A stretch of 64,000 bases of DNA from Deltaproteobacteria bacterium (GCA_018436855.1 JAHDKO010000002.1:53413-117412); one strand, 5' to 3'; numbered from the stretch's first letter, positions 50,293 to 59,625 are shown. Translations and numbers: made by a program. The notes: a model not told the origin generated them from the letters alone.

Positions 50293-50744
50293 GGCTCTAT
50301 GGAGACGCTCCCTCCCAGGGTGACCGATATGGTCCGGGTCCAGTTTGAATCGTTGGGCCTGCCGTCGACATGAAGCGTGACGATTCCGGAGCCTGTTGCA
50401 AAGCCCCTGCTGTTGAATGTCGCCCGATTCGAGTCAAAGGTGGTCGCCACGATGTCGACACCGTCCGGGAGAGTTCTCGCGGATACGAGGACCGAGGTCG
50501 CTGTCCGCATGAGATAGCTCTCGCTTGCGGGGGAAATCTCGAGCCAGACATCCCTGTTCCTGCTGACAGCCTCGCTCCGCGCCTGTTGAAGCAGAGAGGC
50601 GATAATCCGTGCTTCCGAGTTGAGCTGCCTTTTGGCCTGCCACCCCCCCATACCCGGGATCGCCGCCGCGGCAAGGATGCCGATAATCACCACCACCACC
50701 ATGAGTTCCAGAAGAGAGAATCCCTTGTTGCCCGAACACTTCAT
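50289..50744 (-). CDS. FimT/GspH-like minor pseudopilin
   Basis: The 151-residue prepilin starts MKCSGNKGFSLLELMVVVVI, with Gly-Phe cleavage and Glu at +5, and ARIIASLLQQARSEAVSRNR, the FimT/GspH helix motif. A GTG two codons upstream (50750) is rejected because GGAG is correctly spaced for ATG 50744. It opens the pilus run, 54 bases after the end of comEC. Confidence 0.86.
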   Translation of the reverse strand: MKCSGNKGFSLLELMVVVVIIGILAAAAIPGMGGWQAKRQLNSEARIIASLLQQARSEAVSRNRDVWLEISPASESYLMRTATSVLVSARTLPDGVDIVATTFDSNRATFNSRGFATGSGIVTLHVDGRPNDSNWTRTISVTLGGSVSIEP

Positions 50745-50797
50745 GTTCACTCCATTTTTCCGATATTACCGGTGTACCTCCGACCTGCACGCGCAGG

Positions 50798-53095
50798 TCA
50801 TCTATTCAATGCTGTATCGGCATGGAGCCTCCCGGACTTTACCTGCAACCGGCCTTGTCCCGGATATATCTTGATCTCCCCGTCGATGTCGGTCCGGCAG
50901 ACCATGACGCCATGCTGGCGGAGACGTGTAAGCGGCAGATGGTTCGGCAGATGAAAGACATTGCCGTAGCCCGCCTGAATCACGGCGACCTTCGGGTTGA
51001 CCTGCTCCAGAAACATCGTCTGACAACTGTTTTTTGAACCATGGTGCCCGGCCTTGAGCACGTCTGCAGACAGGTCTGTCTCCAGACGGCACAATCTGAT
51101 TTCTCCCAGCCCTTCCACATCTCCCATAAAAAGCCCCCGCATACTGCTGTCGCCGATCCTCATCGCAATTGATTGCAAGTTCTGGTCCATACCGGCACTC
51201 CTCCGGTCTATCCGCTTCTGGGGATTCAGTATTTCAATATCCAGACCGGCATATTGAGAGGTATCTCCAAGGCATACGTTTTTTACGGGAATGCCTTTCT
51301 TTTGTGTAATGCAAATTACAGATCGGAAATCAGGGTTCCAGTCTTCTTTCATATTCGTCCACACCTCCCCTGCCGGGAAGCGATCCAATATGAACGGCAT
51401 ACCGCCGATATGATCCGTGTGACCATGGGTGATGGCCACAATGTCGAGCTTCGTGACCCCTCGCCTGAGCAGGTGGGGGCCTACGATGAACCTCCCGGTA
51501 TCGAATCCCCACCGCGAGCCTCCTGCATCGATGAGAATCGCGGTCCTGCCCCTGGTGACGAGTGTGCTGTCACCCTGGCCCACGCTGATGAAATCGAAGC
51601 AGAGGGGCTGGTGATTCCGATAGATCTTAAGACCTATGGGAATCGTGATGATGAGACCAATGCTCAGAGCAAGGATGATCGTGCGTGCCCTTGACGCATA
51701 CGAAAAAAAAGCCGTGATCATACCTGCATAGCACGCAAAGACCCAGACGGTCCCCGGATGTGCAACCGGATGGAGTTGCCCGAACATCTCGGCTGCCCGG
51801 ACGATCACTCCCAGGGCATCGAACGAAAGGGAAAAGAGGAGTGAGGAGAGCTGGCCGGAGACCGGGAATAAGGCCAGCGCCGCCATACCGAGCGGCATGA
51901 CGACGAGGCTGAACCAGGGCACAAAGACGATATTCGCCACAAAACCACTGAGTGAGACAAAGCCGAAATGGCTGATCGTGACGGGCATGGTAAAGGCGGC
52001 GGCAATGACCGGTATGGCGATAAAGAACAGCCACCTGTGCGAATCCTTCAGTATGAGATACACCCCGGCGATCCCCAGCACAGCCGAGAACGACAGGAGA
52101 AAGCTCGAAGAGTACAGGGAATGCGGCATCCAGAGCAGGATGATGATGCCGGCGAGCGATAGGCTCTCGACCAGGTGGTTCCTGCGGGTGAGCATGAGCG
52201 AGCCGATGATGCATGCAACCATGACGGCTGACCGGACAGCAGGGAGAGAGCCGCCCACAAAGTGGGTGTAGATCAGGACACCGGCCAGGCCTGCTGTTTT
52301 TGCCAGAAACGGGGTATCGAACCGGCCGGCAACGAAAGGCATGAGCCTGAGCAGGGTAAAACTTCCGGCATACCCGATCAGGAACACGATCCCCATGTGA
52401 AGCCCTGAAATGGCCATGAGATGCGCCACGCCAAGAGATGCGAAGCTGTCACGCAGAGAATATGCAAGGCCGGAGCGGTCTCCGGTCAGAACCGCCTTCA
52501 TGATCTCTGCCTCGGGACGTGCATAACCAGAAAGGGCAGCGGCAATATGCCCGCGCAGTCCCTGCGCCCGGCCGGGTTTCATTACCGTGAGATCCGAGCC
52601 GTCCCTGATGTACCCCTTCAGGGTGATTCCCTGGCTCAAGAGATATGATCGATAGTCGAACTCTCCCTCGTTTCCCAGAGGCCGTGGAACCTTCAGGCGC
52701 ACCCTGCCCTCGATCACGCTCCCCTTTCCGGGATCGGAGATATTCTCGTAGATACTGATCAATGCTCGACCCCGGGTACGCTTTCCGTCCACGGCCACGT
52801 TGTCCAGCGTGATCCGGAAGCTTCCCCTGATAAATCCCGATTCAGTCACCCTGCCCTGAACCTGATATTCGCCATCGGGAAGATCGACCCAGCCGGGTGA
52901 GAACAGCACAGCCCCGGCAGCCAGGACAAGGCCGAACCCTATGTGGGCTATCCTGCTCCGGTCATAGAGCAGTGCGAGAAAAAAAAGGCAGAAAATCCCG
53001 GCCGGAATATCACCCCCTGACACAACAATGCCCAGACACATGGCGACAAAGACCACCACAAGAGGTGCGACCTTTGAGACCTCCCCCAAAATCAT
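50798..53095 (-). CDS. comEC: ComEC/Rec2-type DNA uptake channel
   Basis: The 765-residue protein has an N-terminal hydrophobic pair and OB-like DUF4131 region (QVQGRVTESGFIRGSF), a Competence domain with many transmembrane helices (LGVAHLMAISGLHMGIVFLI) and a C-terminal metallo-beta-lactamase fold with THGHTDHIGGMPF and HGSKNS. The nuclease-like motif looks intact. It lets transforming DNA cross the inner membrane. The start ATG 53095 has GGGAG upstream; a longer in-frame form has a non-conserved head. It adjoins the minor pilin genes, fitting pilus-dependent uptake. Confidence 0.9.
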   Translation of the reverse strand: MILGEVSKVAPLVVVFVAMCLGIVVSGGDIPAGIFCLFFLALLYDRSRIAHIGFGLVLAAGAVLFSPGWVDLPDGEYQVQGRVTESGFIRGSFRITLDNVAVDGKRTRGRALISIYENISDPGKGSVIEGRVRLKVPRPLGNEGEFDYRSYLLSQGITLKGYIRDGSDLTVMKPGRAQGLRGHIAAALSGYARPEAEIMKAVLTGDRSGLAYSLRDSFASLGVAHLMAISGLHMGIVFLIGYAGSFTLLRLMPFVAGRFDTPFLAKTAGLAGVLIYTHFVGGSLPAVRSAVMVACIIGSLMLTRRNHLVESLSLAGIIILLWMPHSLYSSSFLLSFSAVLGIAGVYLILKDSHRWLFFIAIPVIAAAFTMPVTISHFGFVSLSGFVANIVFVPWFSLVVMPLGMAALALFPVSGQLSSLLFSLSFDALGVIVRAAEMFGQLHPVAHPGTVWVFACYAGMITAFFSYASRARTIILALSIGLIITIPIGLKIYRNHQPLCFDFISVGQGDSTLVTRGRTAILIDAGGSRWGFDTGRFIVGPHLLRRGVTKLDIVAITHGHTDHIGGMPFILDRFPAGEVWTNMKEDWNPDFRSVICITQKKGIPVKNVCLGDTSQYAGLDIEILNPQKRIDRRSAGMDQNLQSIAMRIGDSSMRGLFMGDVEGLGEIRLCRLETDLSADVLKAGHHGSKNSCQTMFLEQVNPKVAVIQAGYGNVFHLPNHLPLTRLRQHGVMVCRTDIDGEIKIYPGQGRLQVKSGRLHADTALNR

Positions 53096-53163
53096 ATCAC
53101 GCTTCTCCCGGAAAAAGCCTGGTGTCAAGGCAGAACAGTCTGGAGAAAATACCCTGCAATATT

Positions 53164-54075
53164 TCAGGGCGTCCGCAGTTTCCCGATAATCTCCGTGATC
53201 GATTCCAGGCCGTTGTCCTGCATATAGCGGATAAGCCCCTGAATGATCCCCCCGAAGCACAGGGGGTCCCTCAGCGAAAAGCTGCCTATCTCAACGGCGG
53301 ATGCCCCGGCCAGGAGGAACTGCACCGCGTCCCTCCACGAAGTGACGCCTCCGGATGCGATCACCGGGATGGCTGCCTGCCGGGAGACCTCCCATACGAT
53401 CCTCAGGGCGATGGGTTTTACGGCAGGTCCGGAAAGGCCTCCGGTAATGTTTCCGAGCATCGGCTTCCAGGTGTTCTCATCGATGGCCATGGCCGGGAAG
53501 GTGTTGGAGCAGGTCAGGGCATCGGCCCCGCCCTCCTGGGCTGCGAGAGCCATCTCACCGATATGGGTCACCATGGGTGAAAGCTTGACGATGAGAGGCT
53601 TTGTGGTGGATTTGCGCACCTGCGCCACGAGCCGGTTGAGTATCTGCGGATCCTTCCCGAACTCGATCCCGCCCTTTTTGATGTTCGGACACGAAACGTT
53701 CATCTCGATGGCGGATACGCCCTCGATATCGAGCTTCTGCGCCATGTGGACGTACTCGTCCTCGTCCGTGCCGAAGAAATTGACCACCACCTCGGTGTCG
53801 AACGTGCCGAGAAAGGGGAGCTTCTGAGCGATGAACGCATCGACGCCGATGTTCTCCAGCCCGATCGCATTGAGCATGCCGCAAGAAGTCTCGCACACCC
53901 GCGGCGTTGGGTTCCCCTCTTTGGAATGCAGGGAAATGCCCTTGGTCACGACCCCCCCGAGCAGCGAGAGATCGAACATCCGGGAAAACTCCTCTCCATA
54001 GGCAAAGGTGCCGGAGGCGCTGAGAACAGGGTTTTTCAGGCAAAGGCCCGGTGCCAGCCGGGTGGTGATATCCAT
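53164..54075 (-). CDS. pyrD: Dihydroorotate dehydrogenase, class 1B catalytic subunit
   Basis: The 303-residue enzyme makes orotate, linked to NAD through PyrK. LAPGLCLKNPVLSASGTFAYG, NVSCPNIKKGG (catalytic Cys loop), KPLIVKLSP and TGGLSGPAVKPIALRIV are class 1B marks. The start ATG 54075 overlaps the pyrK TGA by one base; a longer in-frame ORF is pyrK antisense. Confidence 0.95.
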   Translation of the reverse strand: MDITTRLAPGLCLKNPVLSASGTFAYGEEFSRMFDLSLLGGVVTKGISLHSKEGNPTPRVCETSCGMLNAIGLENIGVDAFIAQKLPFLGTFDTEVVVNFFGTDEDEYVHMAQKLDIEGVSAIEMNVSCPNIKKGGIEFGKDPQILNRLVAQVRKSTTKPLIVKLSPMVTHIGEMALAAQEGGADALTCSNTFPAMAIDENTWKPMLGNITGGLSGPAVKPIALRIVWEVSRQAAIPVIASGGVTSWRDAVQFLLAGASAVEIGSFSLRDPLCFGGIIQGLIRYMQDNGLESITEIIGKLRTP

Positions 54076-54833
54076 CACTGCCCCCACTCGATGCACGATG
54101 CATCGAACACGGGCCCCTGGGTGCAGACCCTCTGATTTCCCGTGGTCGTCCTGACCACGCAGGCCGAGCACACTCCGAAGCCGCAGGCCATACGTTCCTC
54201 GATAGACACCTCGCACCGCGCCCCGAAGTCCTGTGCCAGTCGAGCCGCTTGCTTGAGCATTCCGGCGGGACCGCACGCATAGATCATGCATGGCTGCTGT
54301 ATCGTCTTCAGGACATCGCCCAGGGCCTGTGTCGCCACGCCCCTGATACCCAGTGAACCGTCCTCCGTGGTCGTCGTTACCTCGACGTCCCCGATGTTCT
54401 GCATCCTCTGCCACAAAGGGATGTCATCCTTTGTGCGCGCCCCGATGATCAGGCGGCCTCTTCCGGTCCGCTCGGCCATAGCCAGGATGGGGGGCAGCCC
54501 GGTCCCGCCTGCGATATACACGGCTTCCTCCTCCGGCCTCGGGTCGCTGAAGCCCTTGCCCAGCGGGCCGAGCACGGAGAGCTCCTCCCCCTTCTTCGTT
54601 CCGGCGAGGAGCGAGGTTCCCCTTCCTATTACCTTGTAGAGGAGCTCGACGGCTCCCTCACGGTACGACAGGACGGCAAGCGGCCTGCGGAGAAAAGGCT
54701 CGCACGTGCCGGTGAGCCTCAGCATGAGAAACTGCCCCGGCGTGAATGGAGAAAACTCGCACGCAAGCGTCATCAGGCAGGTATCCTGGGCGACCTGCCG
54801 GTTGTCTTTGACCAGGGCGTTGCATTCCTTCAT
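54075..54833 (-). CDS. pyrK: Dihydroorotate dehydrogenase electron-transfer subunit
   Basis: The 252-residue PyrK carries FAD and a [2Fe-2S] cluster. FLRRPLAVLSY binds FAD, AGGTGLPPILAMAERT is the NAD site and CGFGVCSACVVRTTTGNQRVC holds four cluster cysteines. The enzyme passes electrons from PyrD to NAD. Its start overlaps rimI by 4 bases. Confidence 0.95.
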   Translation of the reverse strand: MKECNALVKDNRQVAQDTCLMTLACEFSPFTPGQFLMLRLTGTCEPFLRRPLAVLSYREGAVELLYKVIGRGTSLLAGTKKGEELSVLGPLGKGFSDPRPEEEAVYIAGGTGLPPILAMAERTGRGRLIIGARTKDDIPLWQRMQNIGDVEVTTTTEDGSLGIRGVATQALGDVLKTIQQPCMIYACGPAGMLKQAARLAQDFGARCEVSIEERMACGFGVCSACVVRTTTGNQRVCTQGPVFDASCIEWGQ

Positions 54834-55288
54834 CCATCAGTCCTTTCGAGCCGTTTCACCATGATGGAGGCGTCTTCGCCGCTGTCGGAGTAATACCGCT
54901 GCCAAGTGCTGACATGGGTAAATCCCACCGATGTGTAGAGACGCTTCGCACTATCATTCGATTTTCTCACTTCAAGAAAAACATACGACTTCCCGTGCGA
55001 TCTGGCAAATGAAAATATCTCGTGCAGAAGTCTCCGTGCAATCCCCTGCCGCCTGAAATCAGGGTGCACGGCAAGGTTCAGCAGGTGGACCATATTCTTC
55101 ATGCCCAGGGAGAAGCAGTACCCCACGATCTCCCCGTTACAACGTGCAGTGATATTGCAGCTCATCCTGTTGTGCAGGGTGGTCAGGAATGTGTGCACGT
55201 TCCACGGCGAGACAAACGAGGCCTGTTCTATGGCAAAGATCGAGGGGATGTCTTCCCGCGTTGTTTTGCGCAGGGTCAGTGAATCCAT
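54830..55288 (-). CDS. rimI: Ribosomal-protein-alanine acetyltransferase RimI
   Basis: The 152-residue GNAT protein has ASFVSPWNVHTF, a RimI feature. Its acetyl-CoA loop VHPDFRRQGIARRLLHEI, LEVRKSNDSAKRLYTSVGF and YYSDSGEDASIMVKRL match RimI. It acetylates ribosomal S18 N-terminus in E. coli, or other proteins. The start ATG 55288 lies 13 bases before the EIIC stop; a longer frame is antisense to EIIC. Confidence 0.9.
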   Translation of the reverse strand: MDSLTLRKTTREDIPSIFAIEQASFVSPWNVHTFLTTLHNRMSCNITARCNGEIVGYCFSLGMKNMVHLLNLAVHPDFRRQGIARRLLHEIFSFARSHGKSYVFLEVRKSNDSAKRLYTSVGFTHVSTWQRYYSDSGEDASIMVKRLERTDG

Positions 55289-55953
55289 GAGATGATGAGT
55301 ACGGTGATCATCCCGAGAATAAAGAGCCCTGCCTGTACCGGTCTCGGATTCTCCTTGGTCATGAGCCCGGCCAGCCCGATGACGACTCCGGCCAGAGGCA
55401 TATAGGAAAGAGCCGTTTTCACTGCGCCGGGCAGGATCTCTCCGAGAAGGGCGGTAGCATTGCACAGCAGGCCGACGCTGATTCCCAGTGTAACCAGGGC
55501 ATACAGGTAACTGCGCAGCAGTGCCTTGCCAATGGCGTTTTGTACCGTGCGCTCCATATGCCCCTGAGGAATCCGGTTGATCAGGTCCTGGTTCAGCGTC
55601 CGGATGTGCGTGTCCAGGGTCCTGCCCACCATGGCAAAGGGAAGGCTCGCCGCCAGGGCGAAACCCGCTGCGGCCGCATCGCTCATGTGCACGCTCGCCA
55701 GCACTGCGGTCGGAGCGGCCGCGGCTGCGCAGAAGGACTCGTCATAGGGAAGATAGGCCCCCACCGGAGGGGCGTTGAGCCAGAGGAGCTCCAGTGAGGC
55801 ACCGATCATGAGACCGATGGTGACGTTGCCCATGATCAGACCCAGAATCGGGGAAAGGATGATGGGCCTGCTGATCATGGACTGAAACACGAAGACCCGG
55901 TCGAGCCAGAGCAGTGCCCCCGCCATGACGCTGGTTACAACCGGAAATATCAT
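55276..55953 (-). CDS. Mannose-family PTS EIIC membrane component
   Basis: The 225-residue protein has about six hydrophobic segments. MIGASLELLWLNAPPVGAYLP matches the EIIC sorbose/mannose signature. The usual partner EIID is absent here, so transport competence is doubtful; a sensory or regulatory job is possible. It overlaps EIIB by 4 bases. Confidence 0.85.
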   Translation of the reverse strand: MIFPVVTSVMAGALLWLDRVFVFQSMISRPIILSPILGLIMGNVTIGLMIGASLELLWLNAPPVGAYLPYDESFCAAAAAPTAVLASVHMSDAAAAGFALAASLPFAMVGRTLDTHIRTLNQDLINRIPQGHMERTVQNAIGKALLRSYLYALVTLGISVGLLCNATALLGEILPGAVKTALSYMPLAGVVIGLAGLMTKENPRPVQAGLFILGMITVLIISWIH

Positions 55954-56438
55954 GAGACTACCATGTCCATGAGGGATTTCATGTCGATGAGCCGCTCCCG
56001 GGGAACCGACTGGAGGCTCACGTCCACCCCGCTGTCCATGAGGTTCTTCAGCATCCGGACATCGTCCTGATCCACCCAGACTGAATAGGAAACCTGCCGG
56101 GATGCCTGGGTTCCCTTGTTGTTACCCAGGTTGAGCTTGAGAAACCGAAAGCCCTTGGAGTACAGTGCGTGCGCGTCCCTGATGGACGACACGATGACCA
56201 GGGTCCGCTTGTCGTCGAGGTCCATATCCTGCGCCAGGCAGGTCACCTCGTCGAGGGTGACGATCCTTAAGGCTATCCGGTCGGGGATGGCCATGGACAT
56301 GATGGTCTTCTGGAAGTGATCGCTCGCGAGGGCGTCGTTGGCCACGACCACGCTCTGGGCTTTCAGGAACGGAATCCACGATTCCAGTATCTGCCCGTGT
56401 ATGAATCTGTCGTCTACCCGCACGAGGAGTACGTTCAT
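55950..56438 (-). CDS. Mannose-family PTS EIIB component
   Basis: The 162-residue EIIB starts MNVLLVRVDDRFIHGQ, with phospho-acceptor His14. The rest, with VVANDALASDHFQKTIMSMA, is typical. It takes phosphate from EIIA and hands it to sugar. EIIA, EIIB and EIIC overlap by 4 bases each. Confidence 0.92.
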   Translation of the reverse strand: MNVLLVRVDDRFIHGQILESWIPFLKAQSVVVANDALASDHFQKTIMSMAIPDRIALRIVTLDEVTCLAQDMDLDDKRTLVIVSSIRDAHALYSKGFRFLKLNLGNNKGTQASRQVSYSVWVDQDDVRMLKNLMDSGVDVSLQSVPRERLIDMKSLMDMVVS

Positions 56439-56848
56439 TTTTTCCCTATGGCCGTAGAGAGAATCTCGGACGCGATGTTGATATTGTGCGACCCATGCTC
56501 TTTGAGTATCTGGGCCAGATCCCGCATGTTCTTCCCCTCCCGCTTGGTCAGGGCCGTAATGACCATGGGAAGGTTCACCCCGGTGATCACCTCGACCTCG
56601 TTGCGCTCGAGAAAGGACAGGCTGATGTTTGACGGGGTCCCGCCGAACATATCCGTGAGAATGATCACACCGTCGCCAGTGTTCACCTCTTTGATCGTTG
56701 TTTTGAGCATCTTCCTCAGCTTGTCGACATCGCTTCCCTGACAAAAGGAACATGCCTTGAATGCCTCCGCGTGCCCCACGATCATTTCCGCGGTCTCCGT
56801 GAGAGCTTCCGCCAGTCTTCCGTGAGCCACCACAATGATGCCAACCAT
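56435..56848 (-). CDS. Mannose-family PTS EIIA component
   Basis: The 137-residue EIIA starts MVGIIVVAHGRLAEAL, with phospho-acceptor His9. ILTDMFGGTPSNIS and GVNLPMVITAL are EIIA-Man marks. GGAGG precedes the ATG, which is one base after the rapZ stop. A regulatory role like the EIIA-Man near rapZ in other Proteobacteria is likely. Confidence 0.94.
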   Translation of the reverse strand: MVGIIVVAHGRLAEALTETAEMIVGHAEAFKACSFCQGSDVDKLRKMLKTTIKEVNTGDGVIILTDMFGGTPSNISLSFLERNEVEVITGVNLPMVITALTKREGKNMRDLAQILKEHGSHNINIASEILSTAIGKK

Positions 56849-56849
56849 T

Positions 56850-57731
56850 TCAATGACCTCCCGATCCGATATCTCTGTGAACGAGCTTCCCGTTATAACC
56901 CGTCTCTTCGATGAGTTCCATGACTTCCTCCGCCACTGCCACCGAACGGTGTCTGCCTCCTGTGCATCCAACGGCAATGTTAAGATACGACCGCCCTTCC
57001 TTTTTATAAAGGGGCAGGATCGAGCGGATAAGGTCCTTGAACCGGCCTATGAACTCCCGGTAGCTCTCGTGCTGCAGCAGGTATTCCCTGACCTCGCCGT
57101 CTGATCCTGTTTTGTCCTTGAGCGCCTCCTCGAAGTAGGGATTGGGAAGAAACCTCACATCCATGACAATGTCCGCGTCCATCGGAATGCCCTTCTTGAA
57201 CCCGAATGACCGTATTTCGATGTACATGTCCCTGGTTTTGTCCTTGGCGGATATGATGCTTTTGATCTTTGCCTGGAGCTCGTGGACATTCATCTCCGAG
57301 GTGCTGATGATGTAATCCGCCATATCCCGTACCGGCTCCATGATCTTCATCTCGGCGTCGAGGGCATCCATGAGGTTCGGGTACACCTCGCTCAAGGGAT
57401 GTCTTCTCCTGGTTTCCTTGAAGCGGTTCAGAAGATGTTCCTTGCTTGCCTCCAGGTAGATGATATGAACGTCCGAGGCCATGCTTCTCAGGAGCGAAAT
57501 CATCCAGGGCGCTTTTTCCGTGAAGGCCCCCGCACCCGCTCTGACATCCAGGCCGATACACACCTTGGGTATGTCAAAGGTCGCGGAATCGTACACCTCG
57601 ATAAACTTCATAATGAGATCGACAGGGATATTATCCATACAGAAAAATCCCTCGTCCTCAATGGCTTTGAGAGCGGTTGATTTTCCCGAACCGGAAAGAC
57701 CTGTCACGATTACGATGAACGAATGATCCAT
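56850..57731 (-). CDS. rapZ: RapZ-type RNase adapter / P-loop nucleotide-binding protein
   Basis: The 293-residue protein has Walker A TGLSGSGKSTALKAIED near residue 10, DNIPVDLI, LDVRAGAG and the C-terminal domain opening FGFKKGIPMDADIVMDVRFLPNP. CTGGRHRSVAVAEEV and the closing VHRDIG are family marks. RapZ guides GlmZ/GlmY decay in E. coli; deltaproteobacterial targets are unknown. EIIA follows after one base. No hprK or ptsH is next to it. Confidence 0.92.
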   Translation of the reverse strand: MDHSFIVIVTGLSGSGKSTALKAIEDEGFFCMDNIPVDLIMKFIEVYDSATFDIPKVCIGLDVRAGAGAFTEKAPWMISLLRSMASDVHIIYLEASKEHLLNRFKETRRRHPLSEVYPNLMDALDAEMKIMEPVRDMADYIISTSEMNVHELQAKIKSIISAKDKTRDMYIEIRSFGFKKGIPMDADIVMDVRFLPNPYFEEALKDKTGSDGEVREYLLQHESYREFIGRFKDLIRSILPLYKKEGRSYLNIAVGCTGGRHRSVAVAEEVMELIEETGYNGKLVHRDIGSGGH

Positions 57732-57878
57732 GGCATCCCCTACGCGCTACGTGCGACCCCGATAGAAAGAGATTATTTCCCCGGTGATGATCACGGTGTT
57801 TTCCCCCGTCGTACACAACCCCATCGAACCCTGCCCAATGCCTATCCATCCACTGCAAATTATACGCGGATTCCAAAC

Positions 57879-57907
57879 TAGATAATATTCATTTATAGCC
57901 CTGTCAA
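57879..57907 (-). promoter_or_regulatory. Possible rapZ promoter
   Basis: On the minus strand TTGACA (57907-57902) and TATCTA (57884-57879), spacer 17. A consensus TATAAT at 57864-57859 lacks a good -35. Confidence 0.35.
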
Positions 57908-57948
57908 CGTGCATATACCATCTTTGTCTTTAAGGGAAGCTATGGGAT

Positions 57949-57976
57949 TAAAGAATCCTCCGCAGGTATCCGAGAG
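57949..57976 (+). promoter_or_regulatory. Sigma-28-like motif before the chemosensory cluster
   Basis: TAAAGA at 57949 and TCCGAGAG at 57969-57976 show TAAA-N16-TCCGA. This resembles FliA promoters (TAAA-N15-GCCGATAA). The predicted start is very near the ribosome binding site GAGGG. Confidence 0.3.
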
Positions 57977-57993
57977 AACTCTTCAGAGGGAAA

Positions 57994-59625
57994 ATGAGCG
58001 AAATGCGGGAAAACAAACACGATAACGAGCTGAACTCTCCTGATGCCGCAACAGCCCATTTGTTCGTGAAGGCCTTTCACGCCGCGATACTGGATCATGA
58101 AAAGGTCCTGCGCATCGCCACCTCGCTGAAGGCCATTCAGGACCGGATTGATCAGGCGTACACCCATATCTGTACCGACCTGCCCGGAATCAACAGGGAG
58201 ATACTCCTCACCTTCCAACAGGCGACCGACACCCTGGATTCACTGAGCTCCACGGGGTCTTCGGGCACCATAGAGATCATGATCGAACGTCTGAACAGCT
58301 TTTTGCAGATGCTCGCCACCCAGGTAAAGCGCATGAGAAAGATCACCGCGCGATCACTGGAGGTACTCGAGAACACCCGCTTCAGCACTGCAGAAGGTTT
58401 CGACCTCCCTGCCGAATCTTCCCGGGAAACGCCGAGGTCAGTGCCCCATGGTCCTGACGATCACCTTTCGGTCTTTACGGGTGCAAGAGACGATCTGAAG
58501 GAGGTGCTCGAAAGGTCCTTTCAACTCCAGAGTCAGTGTATGGAAAAACTCGCTCACTGCGAAAGCTACGGGGTGCCGTCGCTGGCGTACTCGCTCAACA
58601 ATATCATCGGAATTTTAAGGGACCTCGTCTCCCGGTCCCGTCTCGTGAAAGATCCCATTCTCAAGATCATGTCGGGTCTCCAGACACATGATATCGTGAA
58701 CCAGGACATCACCACGATATCCAGCGGGCTCGACAAGATCCTGTCCCTGATGAGCACAACCGGCGGCAAAGAACAGATCACCGAGTTTCTGATCTTCCAG
58801 GAAAAGGCATCAGTGCTCTCCCTGAACCTGATCGTCCAGCTCGTTTCCGTCATCCGCTCTCACGGTCGCGACCTTGAAGTGGAGATCGACCGGATAGAAG
58901 AAATGATCTCGCAGGTCAAGGAGGACAAGGATGCCGTCGGAGGTTTTCTCCTGCTGAACACGCACGGGAAATCGACCCTGGACATCGTTTCGAACGAAAT
59001 CCTGGAGATGCTCGACAGCCTTGCCTCGCGCTTCGATTCGCTCGCAGCCATGAATTCCCTGCAGATGATAGAATGTTCGCAGATGACAGCTGCGTTGACA
59101 GATCTTGAAAAAACAGCCGGGGGGGTCCCTGCGGGTGATGCATCTTTACCCCGGTCCTGTGATCCGCATCAGGGACTGATATCCTGTATGAGATCCCGGG
59201 AATGGGCAGCAGAACAAGACGCCGTCATCGCCGGGTTTGAAAGGATACCTGGTGAATTCCGCAAGATGCGGGTGTTTATCCGCCGCAGCTTCGAAGATAT
59301 CAAGAGCATGCTGATCCAGTCCATAGACGGCATCGACCTGTACTCCGCCAGGTGCATGGAGGCTATCGGACGATTCCGCCGTGATATCGATGGCCTGATG
59401 AGCACGCTGGATGGAAACGAGGTCATGCTCGACGACATGAGGAGCCTTACCCGGTCCATCGCGGCCATCCGATCGGACATGGGCGAGCACCTTGAACCTC
59501 ATCATCGCGAGATCCTTCCCCTTGAACTGCACCAGATAATTTACCGCCTCAGGAATCCTCACAGTGATTCCCTTGCATCGGAAGACGCTGCCGAATCGAG
59601 AGACAAAGGGCTTACATTCTTTTAA
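57994..59625 (+). CDS. Helical protein with a CheZ-like DxxxQ motif
   Basis: The 543-residue protein is almost all helical, with coiled-coil-like stretches and no transmembrane segment. Near the middle GLQTHDIVNQDITTISS contains Asp233 and Gln237 spaced as Asp143 and Gln147 of CheZ (D-x-x-x-Q), the residues that remove phosphate from CheY. No other family is recognised. The ATG at 57994 has GAGGGAAA upstream. It lies 5' of two STAS genes, cheY and cheA, so a phosphatase or scaffold for CheY is a reasonable hypothesis, not proven. Confidence 0.65.
   Translation: MSEMRENKHDNELNSPDAATAHLFVKAFHAAILDHEKVLRIATSLKAIQDRIDQAYTHICTDLPGINREILLTFQQATDTLDSLSSTGSSGTIEIMIERLNSFLQMLATQVKRMRKITARSLEVLENTRFSTAEGFDLPAESSRETPRSVPHGPDDHLSVFTGARDDLKEVLERSFQLQSQCMEKLAHCESYGVPSLAYSLNNIIGILRDLVSRSRLVKDPILKIMSGLQTHDIVNQDITTISSGLDKILSLMSTTGGKEQITEFLIFQEKASVLSLNLIVQLVSVIRSHGRDLEVEIDRIEEMISQVKEDKDAVGGFLLLNTHGKSTLDIVSNEILEMLDSLASRFDSLAAMNSLQMIECSQMTAALTDLEKTAGGVPAGDASLPRSCDPHQGLISCMRSREWAAEQDAVIAGFERIPGEFRKMRVFIRRSFEDIKSMLIQSIDGIDLYSARCMEAIGRFRRDIDGLMSTLDGNEVMLDDMRSLTRSIAAIRSDMGEHLEPHHREILPLELHQIIYRLRNPHSDSLASEDAAESRDKGLTFF

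Noticed and set aside
57658..57876. 72-codon minus-strand ORF upstream of rapZ, possible hprK remnant
   Set aside because: It has no HPr-kinase motif and overlaps the start of rapZ in another frame.
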